64,000 nt of DNA from Planctomycetota bacterium (GTDB lineage Bacteria; Planctomycetota; Phycisphaerae; Phycisphaerales; Phycisphaeraceae). Where the stretch lies: the NCBI GenBank assembly GCA_021413865.1, contig JAIOPN010000001.1, positions 1-64,000 of the forward strand, in the 5' to 3' direction. How positions within the stretch are numbered: the first letter of the stretch is position 1; each line of letters opens with the position of its first letter. The position numbers were made by a program, and so were the translations under genes. The notes below the pieces were generated by a model. That model worked only from the letters and a program-made list of their open reading frames with translations, was not told the DNA's origin and made no database searches. Shown here in pieces: positions 50,001-58,893 of this stretch.

Positions 50001-51401
50001 ATGCTCGACGCCGTGCTCCAACATCTGCGTGACGACGACGCCAACGCCCTCGAACGGCTCAAGCAGGTGCTGGCCATCCCCAGTGTGAGCACCGACCCCG
50101 CCTACGCGGGGCACGTGAAGCGCGCCGCCGACTGGTACGCCAACGCCCTGCGCGAGTGCGGGCTCAACGTCAAAGTCCACCCGACCGGTGGGCACCCGAT
50201 CGTGCTCGCACACACCGACCCGGCCCGTGTGCGCGACGGCGCGCCGCGCGTGTTGTTCTACGGCCATTACGACGTGCAGCCGCCCGACCCGCTGAACCTC
50301 TGGCAGACGCCCCCCTTCGAGCCCGCGGTGCGCGACGGGAAGATTTATGCACGCGGGGCCGTGGACGACAAGGGGCAGGTCAACCTCTTCACCGAGTCGC
50401 TCCGGGCGTGGAACACCGTCACTAAGCAGAAGGGCGAGAAGTTCCCCGCCCACGTCACCGTGCTGATCGAGGGCGAGGAGGAGTGCGGCAGCGCGCACCT
50501 GAGGCCGTTCCTCGAATCGCACCTCGACGAGCTGCGTGCCGACTTCGTGCTCATCAGCGACACCTCCCTGTGGGAGCCGGGCGATGGCTCGGCGGTCCCC
50601 TCGATCTGCTACGGCCTGCGCGGGCTGCAATACTTCGACGTTCAGCTCCACGGGCCGTCGCGCGACCTGCACAGCGGCGTTTACGGCGGCACGCTCGCCA
50701 ACCCGGCGACGATCCTCACGCAGGTGCTCGGACGGCTTTTCGACAAGAAGCACCGCGTCACCATCCCGGGCTTCTACGACGACGTGGTGAAGCTCACGCC
50801 GGCGGAGAAACGGCGCTGGAAGAAACTCGGGTTTCAAGAGGCGAAGTTCCTCGGCGAGGTCGGCGTGAAGGTGCCCTTCGGCGAGGCGGGCTTCGACACG
50901 CTGGCGCGGCGATGGGCGCGGCCGTCGTGCGACATCAACGGCCTGTACGGCGGCTACGGCGGGCCGGGCGCAAAAACCGTCATCCCGTCCTTCGCCGGAG
51001 CAAAGGTGAGTTTCCGTTTAGCGCCCAATCAGTCCTGCACCAAGATCGCTGCGGCGTTCCGCGCGTGGCTCGAATCGCAGAACGTGCATGGCTGCCGCTG
51101 GGTCATCTCCGACCTGCACGGCGCAGACCCGGTGCTCTCGGCGACGGATTCGCCCTGGATCAACGCCGCGTCGCGCGCCTGCGAGAGCTCCGTCGGCCGA
51201 AAGCCCGTGCTCGTCCGCGAGGGGGCGACGATCCCGGTCTGCATCGACTTCAAGAAACTGCTCGGCCTCGACTGTCTGCTCATCGGCTTTGGCCGCAACG
51301 ACGACTGCATCCACTCGCCCAACGAGAAGTTCAACCTCGACGGGTTTGATCTGGGCAAACGCACGCACGCGGCGCTGCTGGCGGAGTTGGCGAAGGTGTG
51401 A
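50001..51401 (+). CDS. M20 family metallopeptidase (dipeptidase-like)
   Basis: The protein has 466 residues. The metal and catalytic residues of M20 enzymes are visible: YGHYDVQPPD (His, general Asp), GAVDDKGQ (bridging Asp), EGEEECGS (catalytic Glu pair), LISDTSLW (Asp) and NDDCIHSPNEKF (late His). The dimerisation domain lies at about residues 200-360 (LRGLQYFDVQLHGPSRDLHSG). Substrates in this branch are dipeptides or acylated amino acids. It starts 57 nt after the Rieske gene and ends next to repeat D3. Confidence 0.93.
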   Translation: MLDAVLQHLRDDDANALERLKQVLAIPSVSTDPAYAGHVKRAADWYANALRECGLNVKVHPTGGHPIVLAHTDPARVRDGAPRVLFYGHYDVQPPDPLNLWQTPPFEPAVRDGKIYARGAVDDKGQVNLFTESLRAWNTVTKQKGEKFPAHVTVLIEGEEECGSAHLRPFLESHLDELRADFVLISDTSLWEPGDGSAVPSICYGLRGLQYFDVQLHGPSRDLHSGVYGGTLANPATILTQVLGRLFDKKHRVTIPGFYDDVVKLTPAEKRRWKKLGFQEAKFLGEVGVKVPFGEAGFDTLARRWARPSCDINGLYGGYGGPGAKTVIPSFAGAKVSFRLAPNQSCTKIAAAFRAWLESQNVHGCRWVISDLHGADPVLSATDSPWINAASRACESSVGRKPVLVREGATIPVCIDFKKLLGLDCLLIGFGRNDDCIHSPNEKFNLDGFDLGKRTHAALLAELAKV

Positions 51402-51405
51402 GGCT

Positions 51406-51524
51406 CCCATAGCCCCCGGCTCGGCCGGGGGGTTCTCCGAGCGATCACCGAACACCAGTTGCACGTTCGCGGGCGTTACCGCATCCGGTGGTAAGAACCC
51501 CCGGGCGGAGCCCGGGGCTATGGG
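51406..51524. repeat. Family D inverted repeat (D3)
   Basis: This 119-nt copy lies between two convergent stop codons, 4 nt after the M20 gene and 8 nt from the next gene's stop. It has arms CCCATAGCCCCCGGCTCGGC and the complementary GGGGCTATGGG, with a centre unlike D1. Confidence 0.88.
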
Positions 51525-51532
51525 ACAGAACC

Positions 51533-52654
51533 TCAATGCCCGAACAGACTCGTCTGGTGCAGCATCCCCTTGGCGTCGAAATACTCCATCGCCTCATCCA
51601 CCGAGCGGAACCATTTCGTGCTGGTCTCGGTGATGAACGGGCTGGGATTCTTCTTCGGCTTCCAGACGACGTACACCTCTTTGCCGTGCTCGAAGGCATG
51701 CTGGAGTTCGCGCTCGACGCCGCTGGAGAGGCCTGGCGTGCCGCCGGGGAGCTCGGGGACAAGGGATACGATCATGTCGCTCTGGTCGATGAGCTTGAAA
51801 TCGCGGGCATAAATCTGCCCGTCCACGTCGCCGGCGATGTCGAGCACCTGTTTGACCGAGACGCGGATCGGACCTCCGGCCGCGCCGGAGAAAGAGCCGG
51901 CCTTCACCTCGACAAAATCCCGCCCCTCTTTGGCCGCCGTGATCGCGGAGTCGAGCAGGATTTTCTCGTCCACGTCGCCGGGGTCGAAGGTGATGAAGTA
52001 TTTCGCCAGCGATGCGCGGAAGGCGTCGATCTCCGCCAGCACGTCGGGCATGTCCACCACATGGCTCATCGGGAAGGAGGGATAGACCTTCTTCATCTCC
52101 GGACGGAAAATCAGGCGGAACGCGGTCTCGCTGGTCGGCTCGTGGCGGCCGCGCGAGACGACGTAGAAGTTCCGCGCCGGCCCTAGTGCGTTGGCAACCA
52201 ACTCTGTCGCCATGATCTCCTCCTCGCGCCAGACCATCAGGTCCTTGAGCGTGGCGTCGAGCGTGTGCTCCGCGTGGAGGCGGTGGTGCACGACCTCAAC
52301 GTTGTCCACAAGGCTGATAAGCAGGTCGGGGGCGAGTTTCTTGATCTGGTCCACGTCGAACGCCGCAAAGAGCCCGTGCCGCCAGCGGAAGGTGGCGTGC
52401 GTGTTGACGATGATGTTTTTCTTGTCGGCGGCGTCGGCGATGATGTCCTTGAAGACCGCGCGGCGGAGCGCGTTGAGCCGGGAAAGCGGCAGGTCGAGGA
52501 TGCGCCCGGGCTTCACGTCCGGTGCCTCGGCGTACATCATGTCGCCCACGTGGTAAACGTCGATCGCCTCGCCGCGCTCACGCGCCAGGCGCGCCACGCG
52601 GTCGAGGTAATCCTTCTTGTCCATCCCGACCTGGCCGGTCACGATCGCTCGCAT
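51533..52654 (-). CDS. Fusion of degenerate P-loop kinase-like and deoxyribosyltransferase-like domains
   Basis: The 373-residue protein begins MRAIVTGQVGMDKKDYLDRVA, in the place where archaeal-type adenylate kinases have GxPGxGKTT; Gly-Lys-Thr is missing. Sequence to about residue 250 follows the kinase-like layout (LDLPLSRLNALRRAVFKDII, NIIVNTHATFRW, APDLLISLVDNVE). Residues about 255-360 resemble nucleoside 2-deoxyribosyltransferase-like folds (LIDQSDMIVSLVPELPGG, GVERELQHAFEHGKEVYVVW). I know of no named family with this order. A GGAG 6 nt before the ATG supports the start. Confidence 0.6.
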   Translation of the reverse strand: MRAIVTGQVGMDKKDYLDRVARLARERGEAIDVYHVGDMMYAEAPDVKPGRILDLPLSRLNALRRAVFKDIIADAADKKNIIVNTHATFRWRHGLFAAFDVDQIKKLAPDLLISLVDNVEVVHHRLHAEHTLDATLKDLMVWREEEIMATELVANALGPARNFYVVSRGRHEPTSETAFRLIFRPEMKKVYPSFPMSHVVDMPDVLAEIDAFRASLAKYFITFDPGDVDEKILLDSAITAAKEGRDFVEVKAGSFSGAAGGPIRVSVKQVLDIAGDVDGQIYARDFKLIDQSDMIVSLVPELPGGTPGLSSGVERELQHAFEHGKEVYVVWKPKKNPSPFITETSTKWFRSVDEAMEYFDAKGMLHQTSLFGH

Positions 52655-52801
52655 GAAAGGCTCCGATGCCGCGGATCACGGTGCGCGGCGGCGATTATAT
52701 AGGCCACGGAGCGGAGCGGCGGCGGCGCTTGTGACCCGCCCGCGATTCCGCGATGATGTGCGTTCGACGTACGATCCGGGACCCTTTTGTCAGGAGCAGC
52801 C

Positions 52802-53848
52802 ATGTCAAGCGGAATCCCCACCATCGCCCAGGTTTCAGGCCAGGGCGTCTTCATCGTGATCCTCATCGTCGCGGTCATCATCGTGCTGGCGCTGGTCGCC
52901 ATCGTCGGTCAGTTCCTCAACCTCTGGATCCAGGCGCTCACGTCCGGCGCGAACGTCGGCTTCGGCGACCTGATCGGCATGAAGCTACGCAAGGTGGACC
53001 CGCGCGTGATCGTCCTCTCCCGCATCCGCGCCGTGAAGGCGGGCCTGCACCTCTCCACCGCCCAGCTCGAGACGCACTACCTCTCGGGGGGCCGCGTGCC
53101 CAACGTCGTCACCGCGCTGATCGCCGCCGACCGCGCCCGGATCAACCTGCCCTACGACACCGCCTGCGCCATCGACCTGGCGGGCCGCGACATCCTCGAC
53201 GCCGTGCATACCAGCGTGAACCCCAAGGTGATCGACTGCCCCGACCCCGGCAAGGGGCGCGACACGATCGACGCCGTGGCACAGGACGGCATCCAGCTCA
53301 AGGTCAAGGCCCGCGTGACGGTGCGCACGAACATCGCCCGGCTGGTCGGCGGTGCAACGGAAGAGACCATCATCGCCCGCGTCGGCGAGGGCATCGTGAC
53401 GACGATTGGCTCGGCGTCGAGCCACAAGGCGGTGCTCGAGAACCCCGACCGCATCAGCAAGGCGGTGCTGGAGAAGGGGCTGGACGCCGGCTCCGCGTTC
53501 GAGATCCTGTCGGTGGACATCGCCGACGTGGACGTGGGGGAAAACATCGGCGCCAAGCTGCAGGCGGACCAGGCGGCGGCGGACACCCGCCGTTTCCAGG
53601 CCGAGGCCGAGAAGCGCCGCGCCGCGGCCGTGGCATTGGAGCAGGAAAACAAGGCGGAGATCCAGAAGAACCGCGCCCTGGTGGTGCTGGGTGAGGCGGA
53701 GGTTCCCCGCGCCATGGCCGAGGCTTTCCGTAAGGGAAACCTGGGCATCATGGATTATTACCGCATGAAGAACATCCAGGCGGACACCTCGATGCGCGAG
53801 TCCATCGGCGGCACAAGCACGAATCAACCCGGCCCGCAGGGAACGTGA
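52802..53848 (+). CDS. floA: Flotillin-like protein FloA (UPF0365)
   Basis: I start at 52802 because AGGAG precedes it by 5 nt. The 348-residue protein has an N-terminal membrane hairpin ([28 protein letters not shown]), then an SPFH domain ([42 protein letters not shown]) and a coiled coil ([20 protein letters not shown]). It resembles Bacillus YqfA/FloA, which organises membrane microdomains. The usual NfeD partner gene is not next to it. Confidence 0.92.
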   Translation: MSSGIPTIAQVSGQGVFIVILIVAVIIVLALVAIVGQFLNLWIQALTSGANVGFGDLIGMKLRKVDPRVIVLSRIRAVKAGLHLSTAQLETHYLSGGRVPNVVTALIAADRARINLPYDTACAIDLAGRDILDAVHTSVNPKVIDCPDPGKGRDTIDAVAQDGIQLKVKARVTVRTNIARLVGGATEETIIARVGEGIVTTIGSASSHKAVLENPDRISKAVLEKGLDAGSAFEILSVDIADVDVGENIGAKLQADQAAADTRRFQAEAEKRRAAAVALEQENKAEIQKNRALVVLGEAEVPRAMAEAFRKGNLGIMDYYRMKNIQADTSMRESIGGTSTNQPGPQGT

Positions 53849-53959
53849 GACCGCCGACCGGCGCGGCGTAGCGCTATCATTTTTAGCGCTGCCTCAAATG
53901 GGGCGGGCTTTAGATCGAACGCGGCGTCGGGCAAGCCCGACGGCCAACGGAGCAACCCC

Positions 53960-54811
53960 GTGCTCACCCAACAGCTCACGCCAGCACAGATCGCCTTCTA
54001 CCACGAGAACGGCTATCTCCACATCCCCCGCCTCTTTTCCGAGGCTGAAACCGACGAGCTCTCCGCGACGATGGACTGGCTCATCGACGCCTGGTCCAAC
54101 AAGGAGGCGGGCTGGACCGGGCCGTGGCGCAAGGCGTACATGGACGCGGAGACGGAGAAGAAATCCAAGCTCGTCGCGATGCACGACCTGCACTTCTACA
54201 GCGAGGCCTGGCTCCGCTGCGCCGTCAACGAGCGTCTCTCGCGCTGCATGGTGCAACTGCTGGGCGAAAACGTCGAGCTCCACCACACCACCATGCACGT
54301 CAAGCCGCCCGAGACCGGCCACCCGTTCCCCATGCACCAGGACAACGCCTTCTACGAGCACACCGACAACCGCTACGTGGACGTGCTCATGCACCTGGAC
54401 GACACACACCACAAGAACGGCGAGATCCGCTTCCTCGCCGGCTCGCACAAACAGGGCTACCTGCCGCACATCACCACGACGCCCGAGGGCCCCTGCACGC
54501 CGCACCTGCCCACCGATCAATACAGCCTCCAGCAGACTGTGCCCGTCCCGGGCCACCGCGGCGATGTGGTGGTGTTCAACATCTTCACGGTGCACGGCTC
54601 GCACATTAATCAGACACCCGAGCCGCGACGGCTGGTGCGGCTCGGCTATCGCAACGTGGACAACGTCCAGGTCCGCGGCCAGAGCATGGGCCGCCCGGGC
54701 CTGATGGTCGCGGGCCGCAGGCCTCGCCGCGCGGGGCAAGAGCTGTTCAGCACGGAGATGCTCGTGAACAACCCACTCGCCGCCGTGAAGGAAGAGGCGG
54801 CGGCGCGGTGA
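53960..54811 (+). CDS. PhyH family dioxygenase
   Basis: The GTG at 53960 (GGAG 9 nt upstream) gives 283 residues. Fe(II) ligands HxD lie in PFPMHQDNAFY near residue 124. The distal His and the 2-oxoglutarate Arg are in FTVHGSHINQTPEPRRLVRLGY. The core strand DVLMHLDDTHHKNGEIRFLAGSHK is typical. The family covers phytanoyl-CoA hydroxylase, ectoine hydroxylase and many planctomycete oxygenases of unknown substrate. A TATCAT-containing AT-rich patch near 53873-53885 may be the promoter. Downstream it converges with the MnmE-like gene. Confidence 0.85.
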   Translation: MLTQQLTPAQIAFYHENGYLHIPRLFSEAETDELSATMDWLIDAWSNKEAGWTGPWRKAYMDAETEKKSKLVAMHDLHFYSEAWLRCAVNERLSRCMVQLLGENVELHHTTMHVKPPETGHPFPMHQDNAFYEHTDNRYVDVLMHLDDTHHKNGEIRFLAGSHKQGYLPHITTTPEGPCTPHLPTDQYSLQQTVPVPGHRGDVVVFNIFTVHGSHINQTPEPRRLVRLGYRNVDNVQVRGQSMGRPGLMVAGRRPRRAGQELFSTEMLVNNPLAAVKEEAAAR

Positions 54812-54827
54812 GCGATCGATCGCGAAT

Positions 54828-56033
54828 CTAATCCGGTGTCACATACGCCCGCAGCGCAGCGACGTCGTTTTGCTCCGCGCAATCCCGTAGCGTCGGTGAA
54901 AACGCCCACAACACGGGCGACAGCAGATCACTATTCAAGCCCAGTACCCGCAACACGCACCGTTCGAGCTGATCGATGCCATCGCCACGCGTGGCGCTGA
55001 TGCGGAGTGGGCGGTCCGGGGCGTCACCGTCATGCTGCGTTGGGGAACTCGATAGGTCCGCTTTGTTCATCACCCAGACGGCTGGCCGACGTGCAAGCGC
55101 TCCCGCCTCGGGCCAGTCGATCGAGGGGTCGCGCAGGGCGACGAGCACATCCGCCGATTCGATCACCGCACGGGCCAGTTCGATGGCGTGTTGCTCGATC
55201 GGATCATCGCTGGCACGCAGGCCGGGGGTGTCGGTCCATCTCACGGCCACGGCCCCACGCAGCGCTGCGTCGGCGTCATCACCCCCCCGCCTCCAGAGCA
55301 GTTCCGCCAGGCCGGCGACCCAGTCGCGTGTCGTGCCGGGCAGGTCCGCCACCAGGTTCGCCGAGCGACCGAAGATGCGATTCGCAAGGGTGCTCTTGCC
55401 GACGTTTGGCCTGCCCACGACGACCACGCTCGGCGGGTTGATCAGCCGATCCAGCACGCGCGACCGAGCGAGGATTTCTCCCATAGTGCCCGGCTCGGCC
55501 GGGGGGTTCCGCGTTGGATGACCGGCGGCCGATTCATTCCCGGCAATGTCATCAACACCGGGCGTCGTTCGAAGACCCCCCCCGCCGAGCCGGGGGCTAT
55601 GGGAAAGAGCCGACCACAGCGCCGGTTGTGCGAGAAGCAGGTCGATCGCAGCCGGGCTCGCGGCGCGGGCGATCGCCGCCAGCGCGTCCGCCTCGATCGG
55701 GGAGGCCGCTTCGGGATAGGTCGCACGCGCGTCGGGCTCATCCCGATAGACCGCGCCCAGCGCCATCATCCGATCGATCAACCGCCGCACCACGCGCGGC
55801 CCGCCGTGCGGCATGACCTGCGCCAGAGCGTCCCCGCCGTCGCGCAGCAACACGGCCAACCCACGGTCGATCCCGTCCAGGTCAACGAGCCGCACGCGCG
55901 CCACCCCCCAGTCGCGCACGCCTGCAATCCCCTCCAACACCCCGCGCACGCCCGGCCCGCGCAGGTGGATGATCGCCACCGCCCCCGGCGCCGCCGCGGT
56001 CGTCAACCAGACATCGCACGTGCTGCTGCTCAT
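54828..56033 (-). CDS. MnmE-like GTPase with repeat-derived insert
   Basis: From ATG 56033 the product is 401 residues. The N-terminal region resembles the MnmE folate domain (AAAPGAVAIIHLRGPGVRGVL, MPHGGPRVVRRLIDRMMALGA) but lacks the PGEFTRRAFLNGK segment. The G domain is intact: GRPNVGKST near residue 200, DLPGTTRDW, DTPG, NKAD and ISAT. The C-terminus ends RAYVTPD, without the (C/V)(I/L)GK modification motif. Residues about 144-185 come from repeat D4. True tRNA wobble-uridine modification is therefore doubtful. The start overlaps the preceding gene's stop (ATGA). Confidence 0.75.
   Translation of the reverse strand: MSSSTCDVWLTTAAAPGAVAIIHLRGPGVRGVLEGIAGVRDWGVARVRLVDLDGIDRGLAVLLRDGGDALAQVMPHGGPRVVRRLIDRMMALGAVYRDEPDARATYPEAASPIEADALAAIARAASPAAIDLLLAQPALWSALSHSPRLGGGGLRTTPGVDDIAGNESAAGHPTRNPPAEPGTMGEILARSRVLDRLINPPSVVVVGRPNVGKSTLANRIFGRSANLVADLPGTTRDWVAGLAELLWRRGGDDADAALRGAVAVRWTDTPGLRASDDPIEQHAIELARAVIESADVLVALRDPSIDWPEAGALARRPAVWVMNKADLSSSPTQHDGDAPDRPLRISATRGDGIDQLERCVLRVLGLNSDLLSPVLWAFSPTLRDCAEQNDVAALRAYVTPD
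55480..55603. repeat. Family D inverted repeat (D4) inside a coding sequence
   Basis: This 124-nt copy with GGCTCGGCC and GGGGCTATGGG arms lies in the linker between the N-terminal and G domains of the MnmE-like protein. The reading frame continues through it. Other D copies, read in the same frame, encode a similar NPPAEPGAMG segment, so the insert is clearly repeat sequence. Confidence 0.85.
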
Positions 56034-56509
56034 CGTGTCTGCTGATAGGGGTTGGCCGGCCGCATCGGCGCGCCGGTCGGGAAGTTCACCAGTTGCACCA
56101 GCATCGCCGCGCCGGCGATCACGGCCGGCCATCTCCATTCACGCTGCGCCAGCGTGGCGACCAGCCCGAAGAACGCCACCGCCTCGCACAAGGCAAACAG
56201 GAGGAGGTTGCCCGTGAAGTATCCCGTGGGATCGACGGCATCCCCCCTCCAGAACCGCTTGTAGAACTGCATGCGGACGAAATAACCGGTGGGGACCATT
56301 GTGAAAAGCATCCCCGCTGCGACGAAGGTCATGATCTCCATCCCCTGCTGCGGCGGCCGGCCGTTCGAGATTATCATCACGACAACGCCGAGGAAAACCA
56401 GCGGGCCCGTGAGCAGGGCAAACCAGACGATGCGCAGGGTGAGCAGCGTGCGGCCTGCGAGTTCTTCGGGCGGAATCGTGGAACCGGGTGACGGCGGGGT
56501 CTGCGACAT
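56030..56509 (-). CDS. Four-TM hypothetical membrane protein
   Basis: From ATG 56509 (MSQTPPSPGSTIPPEEL) the product is 159 residues, with four hydrophobic helices (IVWFALLTGPLVFLGVVVMII, MTFVAAGMLFTMVPTGYFV, LLLFALCEAVAFFGLVATLA, WPAVIAGAAMLVQLV). The family is unknown. It lies between coaX (22 nt upstream) and the MnmE-like gene (ATGA overlap), so the three form an operon. Confidence 0.7.
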   Translation of the reverse strand: MSQTPPSPGSTIPPEELAGRTLLTLRIVWFALLTGPLVFLGVVVMIISNGRPPQQGMEIMTFVAAGMLFTMVPTGYFVRMQFYKRFWRGDAVDPTGYFTGNLLLFALCEAVAFFGLVATLAQREWRWPAVIAGAAMLVQLVNFPTGAPMRPANPYQQTR

Positions 56510-56531
56510 GACACGGGCCTCCGTGTGGCTG

Positions 56532-57344
56532 TCAGTTCTCGTCATCGTCGGCGTCGTCTGCTTCATCGCCGTCGCCATCTTCATTATCAAGCGAGGCCTG
56601 CAGCGAGACGGCCATGCCGATCAGCGTCAGGTCGGGGACAACGCGGTCAATCAGATCGTAATCGGCGAAGAGCGTCTCGGCGTCACCGCCGGTGGCGATG
56701 ACCAGCGGGTAGGCGCCGGTGGCGAACGCGTATTGCTCGGTCAGCTCGCGCACCATGCCGCGCAGGCCGTGGTAAACGGCGGAGCGCATCGCCTCGACGG
56801 TGTTGTGACCGATCGCCTCCTGCGGCGGGGCAAACGCGACCTCGGGGAGTTGCACGGCCCCCTGGTGCATGGAGCGGAGCATCATCTTCGCACCCGGTCC
56901 GATCGCGCCGCCGTGGAACGTGCCGGCGCCGTCCACGTAGTCAATGGTGATCGCGGTGCCCGCATCGACGATGACGCATGCCTGCTTGAGCGTGTCATAT
57001 GCGGCGGCGGCGTTGAGCAACCGGTCCTCGCCGACGATGGACTCGGGGTCGAGATGCTTACCGATCGGGATGGTTGTGTCCTTGCCGACGCGGAGGACGC
57101 GGAGGCCCAGGCGTGACTTCACCTCGGCGATAATCTTTGCCGACGCCGGCGGGTTCACGGTCGCCAGGACGGCCGGCGCGTCGGGGTAATCCTTGAGCGC
57201 GGCGGCGGCGGTCTCGAGTGTGAGGCCGACTGCCTTCATGTCATCGCTGGGGACGAGCAGCCGCTCGGCGAGCTTGCCGTTGACGAACGCGCCGATCTGG
57301 GTGCGTGTGTTGCCGACGCTGATGGCGAGGAAGCTGACGTTCAT
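56532..57344 (-). CDS. coaX: Type III pantothenate kinase
   Basis: The 270-residue protein has the CoaX ASKHA fold: NTP site ISVGNTRTQIG, middle GEDRLLNAAAAYDTL, catalytic VDAGTAITIDYVDG, FHGGAIGPGAKMML and ATGGDA near the end. It phosphorylates pantothenate, the first step of CoA synthesis. The first motif normally reads DxGNT; here Asp is replaced by Ser (ISVGNT), a key Mg/ATP residue in studied enzymes. The C-terminal 16 residues are acidic. It starts 8 nt after the obgE stop. Confidence 0.88.
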   Translation of the reverse strand: MNVSFLAISVGNTRTQIGAFVNGKLAERLLVPSDDMKAVGLTLETAAAALKDYPDAPAVLATVNPPASAKIIAEVKSRLGLRVLRVGKDTTIPIGKHLDPESIVGEDRLLNAAAAYDTLKQACVIVDAGTAITIDYVDGAGTFHGGAIGPGAKMMLRSMHQGAVQLPEVAFAPPQEAIGHNTVEAMRSAVYHGLRGMVRELTEQYAFATGAYPLVIATGGDAETLFADYDLIDRVVPDLTLIGMAVSLQASLDNEDGDGDEADDADDDEN

Positions 57345-57351
57345 GGATGGC

Positions 57352-58443
57352 TCAGGGGTTGGGGCGTGACTCTGCGCCGGCGGCAGTCGCCTTATCCGCC
57401 GCCTCGATGACGCGGCGGGATTCCTCGATCTGCTGCTCCTGCCGCGACGCCTGCACGAGCTCCCAGCATTTTTCGAGCAACTCTTCCAGGCCCTGACCGG
57501 AGGCGGAGCTGATGACCATCACGGGCCGGCCGATCGCCTGCTCGATCAGCTCCTTCGCCGCGGCGCGGTCGGCGTCGTTGGGCAGCAGGTCCATCTTGCT
57601 GACGGCCACAAGCTGCGTCTTCGAGGCGAGCAGCTCGGAATACTGCGACAACTCGTTGCAGATGACGCGGTAATTCTCGGAAGGCTCCGAGCCGTCGGTG
57701 GGCTCGACGTCGAGCAGGTGGACGAGCACGCGGGTGCGTTCGACGTGGCGGAGGAACTCCATGCCCAGACCGTGCCCCTCGTGCGCGCCCTCGATCAGGC
57801 CGGGGATGTCGGCGAATACCAGGCGGCGCTGGCCGGTGATCTCGGCGATGCCCAGGTTGGGCTCGAGCGTGGTGAATGGGTAGTCGGCGATCTTGGGCGT
57901 GGCGCGGGAAATGCGGGAGAGGAGCGTGGACTTGCCCGCGTTGGGCTTGCCGATGATGCCGACGTCGGCGATGAGCTTGAGCTCGAAGCGGAGCAGCCGC
58001 TCCTCGCCCGGCTCGCCGGGCGTGGCGATGCGCGGCGCCTGGTTAGTCGAGTTCATGAAGTGTTCGTTGCCGAACCCGCCCTTGCCGCCCTTGGCGATAA
58101 GCAGTTTCTTGCCCGGCGCGTCGAGGTCGCCCAGCAACTCGCCGGTGTTCTCGTCGTAAACGAGCGTGCCCAGCGGGAGGCGGATCTCCATGTCCTCGGC
58201 GCTCTTGCCGTAGCACTGCTTCTTGCCGCCGCGCTCACCGGGCTCGGCGTCCCAGTGGTGCTTGCCGGCGAAGTCCAGGAGCGTATCAACGCCGGCGGTG
58301 GCGACCAGCCAGACGCTGCCGCCGTTGCCGCCGTCACCGCCGTCGGGCCCGCCCTTGGGGATGTACTTGTAGCGGGCGAAGCTGACGTGGCCGTCACCGC
58401 CTTTACCGCTGCGGACGAGGATGACGGCACGATCGATGAGCAT
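57352..58443 (-). CDS. obgE: Obg family GTPase (ObgE/CgtA)
   Basis: The 363-residue protein has the glycine-rich Obg domain (about 1-158, with GGPDGGDGGNGGSV) and the Obg-type G domain (GKPNAGKST near residue 167, TTLEPNLG, DIPGLIEGA, SKMDL). The short tail is charged. Obg proteins act in ribosome assembly and stress control. The gene follows rpmA on the same strand, as in many bacteria, but an intrinsic terminator lies between them, and no Shine-Dalgarno precedes the ATG. Confidence 0.97.
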   Translation of the reverse strand: MLIDRAVILVRSGKGGDGHVSFARYKYIPKGGPDGGDGGNGGSVWLVATAGVDTLLDFAGKHHWDAEPGERGGKKQCYGKSAEDMEIRLPLGTLVYDENTGELLGDLDAPGKKLLIAKGGKGGFGNEHFMNSTNQAPRIATPGEPGEERLLRFELKLIADVGIIGKPNAGKSTLLSRISRATPKIADYPFTTLEPNLGIAEITGQRRLVFADIPGLIEGAHEGHGLGMEFLRHVERTRVLVHLLDVEPTDGSEPSENYRVICNELSQYSELLASKTQLVAVSKMDLLPNDADRAAAKELIEQAIGRPVMVISSASGQGLEELLEKCWELVQASRQEQQIEESRRVIEAADKATAAGAESRPNP

Positions 58444-58459
58444 GGGTGCACGGGAGCGG

Positions 58460-58490
58460 AAAAAAAACGGGCGTCGGAAAATGACGCCCG
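58460..58490 (-). terminator. Intrinsic terminator between rpmA and obgE
   Basis: On the minus strand an 8-bp stem CGGGCGTC/GACGCCCG with a 7-nt loop is followed by eight U residues. It lies 38 nt after the rpmA stop and 17 nt before the obgE start, so obgE needs readthrough or its own promoter. Confidence 0.88.
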
Positions 58491-58527
58491 CTGGGAGATC
58501 GTGATGAGGTCGAGCCGCGCGGCGCTC

Positions 58528-58773
58528 TTAGGCGACGCGGGGCTTGACGTGGATGCGCCGGCCCTGGAACGAGACCACGCCGTTCACGACGGCGTAGATC
58601 GTGTTGTCGCGGCCGATGCGGACGCCCTGGCCGGGCTGAAACGGCGTGCCGCACTGGCGGACGATGATGGTCCCGGGCGTAGCGACCTCGCCGGCGTAGA
58701 GCTTGAGCCCACGGTATTGCGGGTTGGAGTCCCGGCCGTTCGTCGTGCTGCCTTGACCTTTTTTATGTGCCAT
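58528..58773 (-). CDS. rpmA: 50S ribosomal protein L27
   Basis: The 81-residue protein is standard L27: [16 protein letters not shown], then [20 protein letters not shown] and the C-terminal GRRIHVKP. It needs no N-terminal processing. L27 reaches the peptidyl-transferase centre of the large subunit. The usual L21 gene (rplU) is not upstream; the next gene there encodes a lipoprotein-like hypothetical. Confidence 0.97.
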   Translation of the reverse strand: MAHKKGQGSTTNGRDSNPQYRGLKLYAGEVATPGTIIVRQCGTPFQPGQGVRIGRDNTIYAVVNGVVSFQGRRIHVKPRVA

Positions 58774-58893
58774 ACGTCACCTCGGGGGCTGTGGAATCCA
58801 GGGGATTTCTTCGAGCCGCACAGTATAGCCGAAGGGGGTCGGCTTGCCAAGCGGGGCGTAAGCCAGGGGGGATGAGGTTTCAAGACGCTTGGT

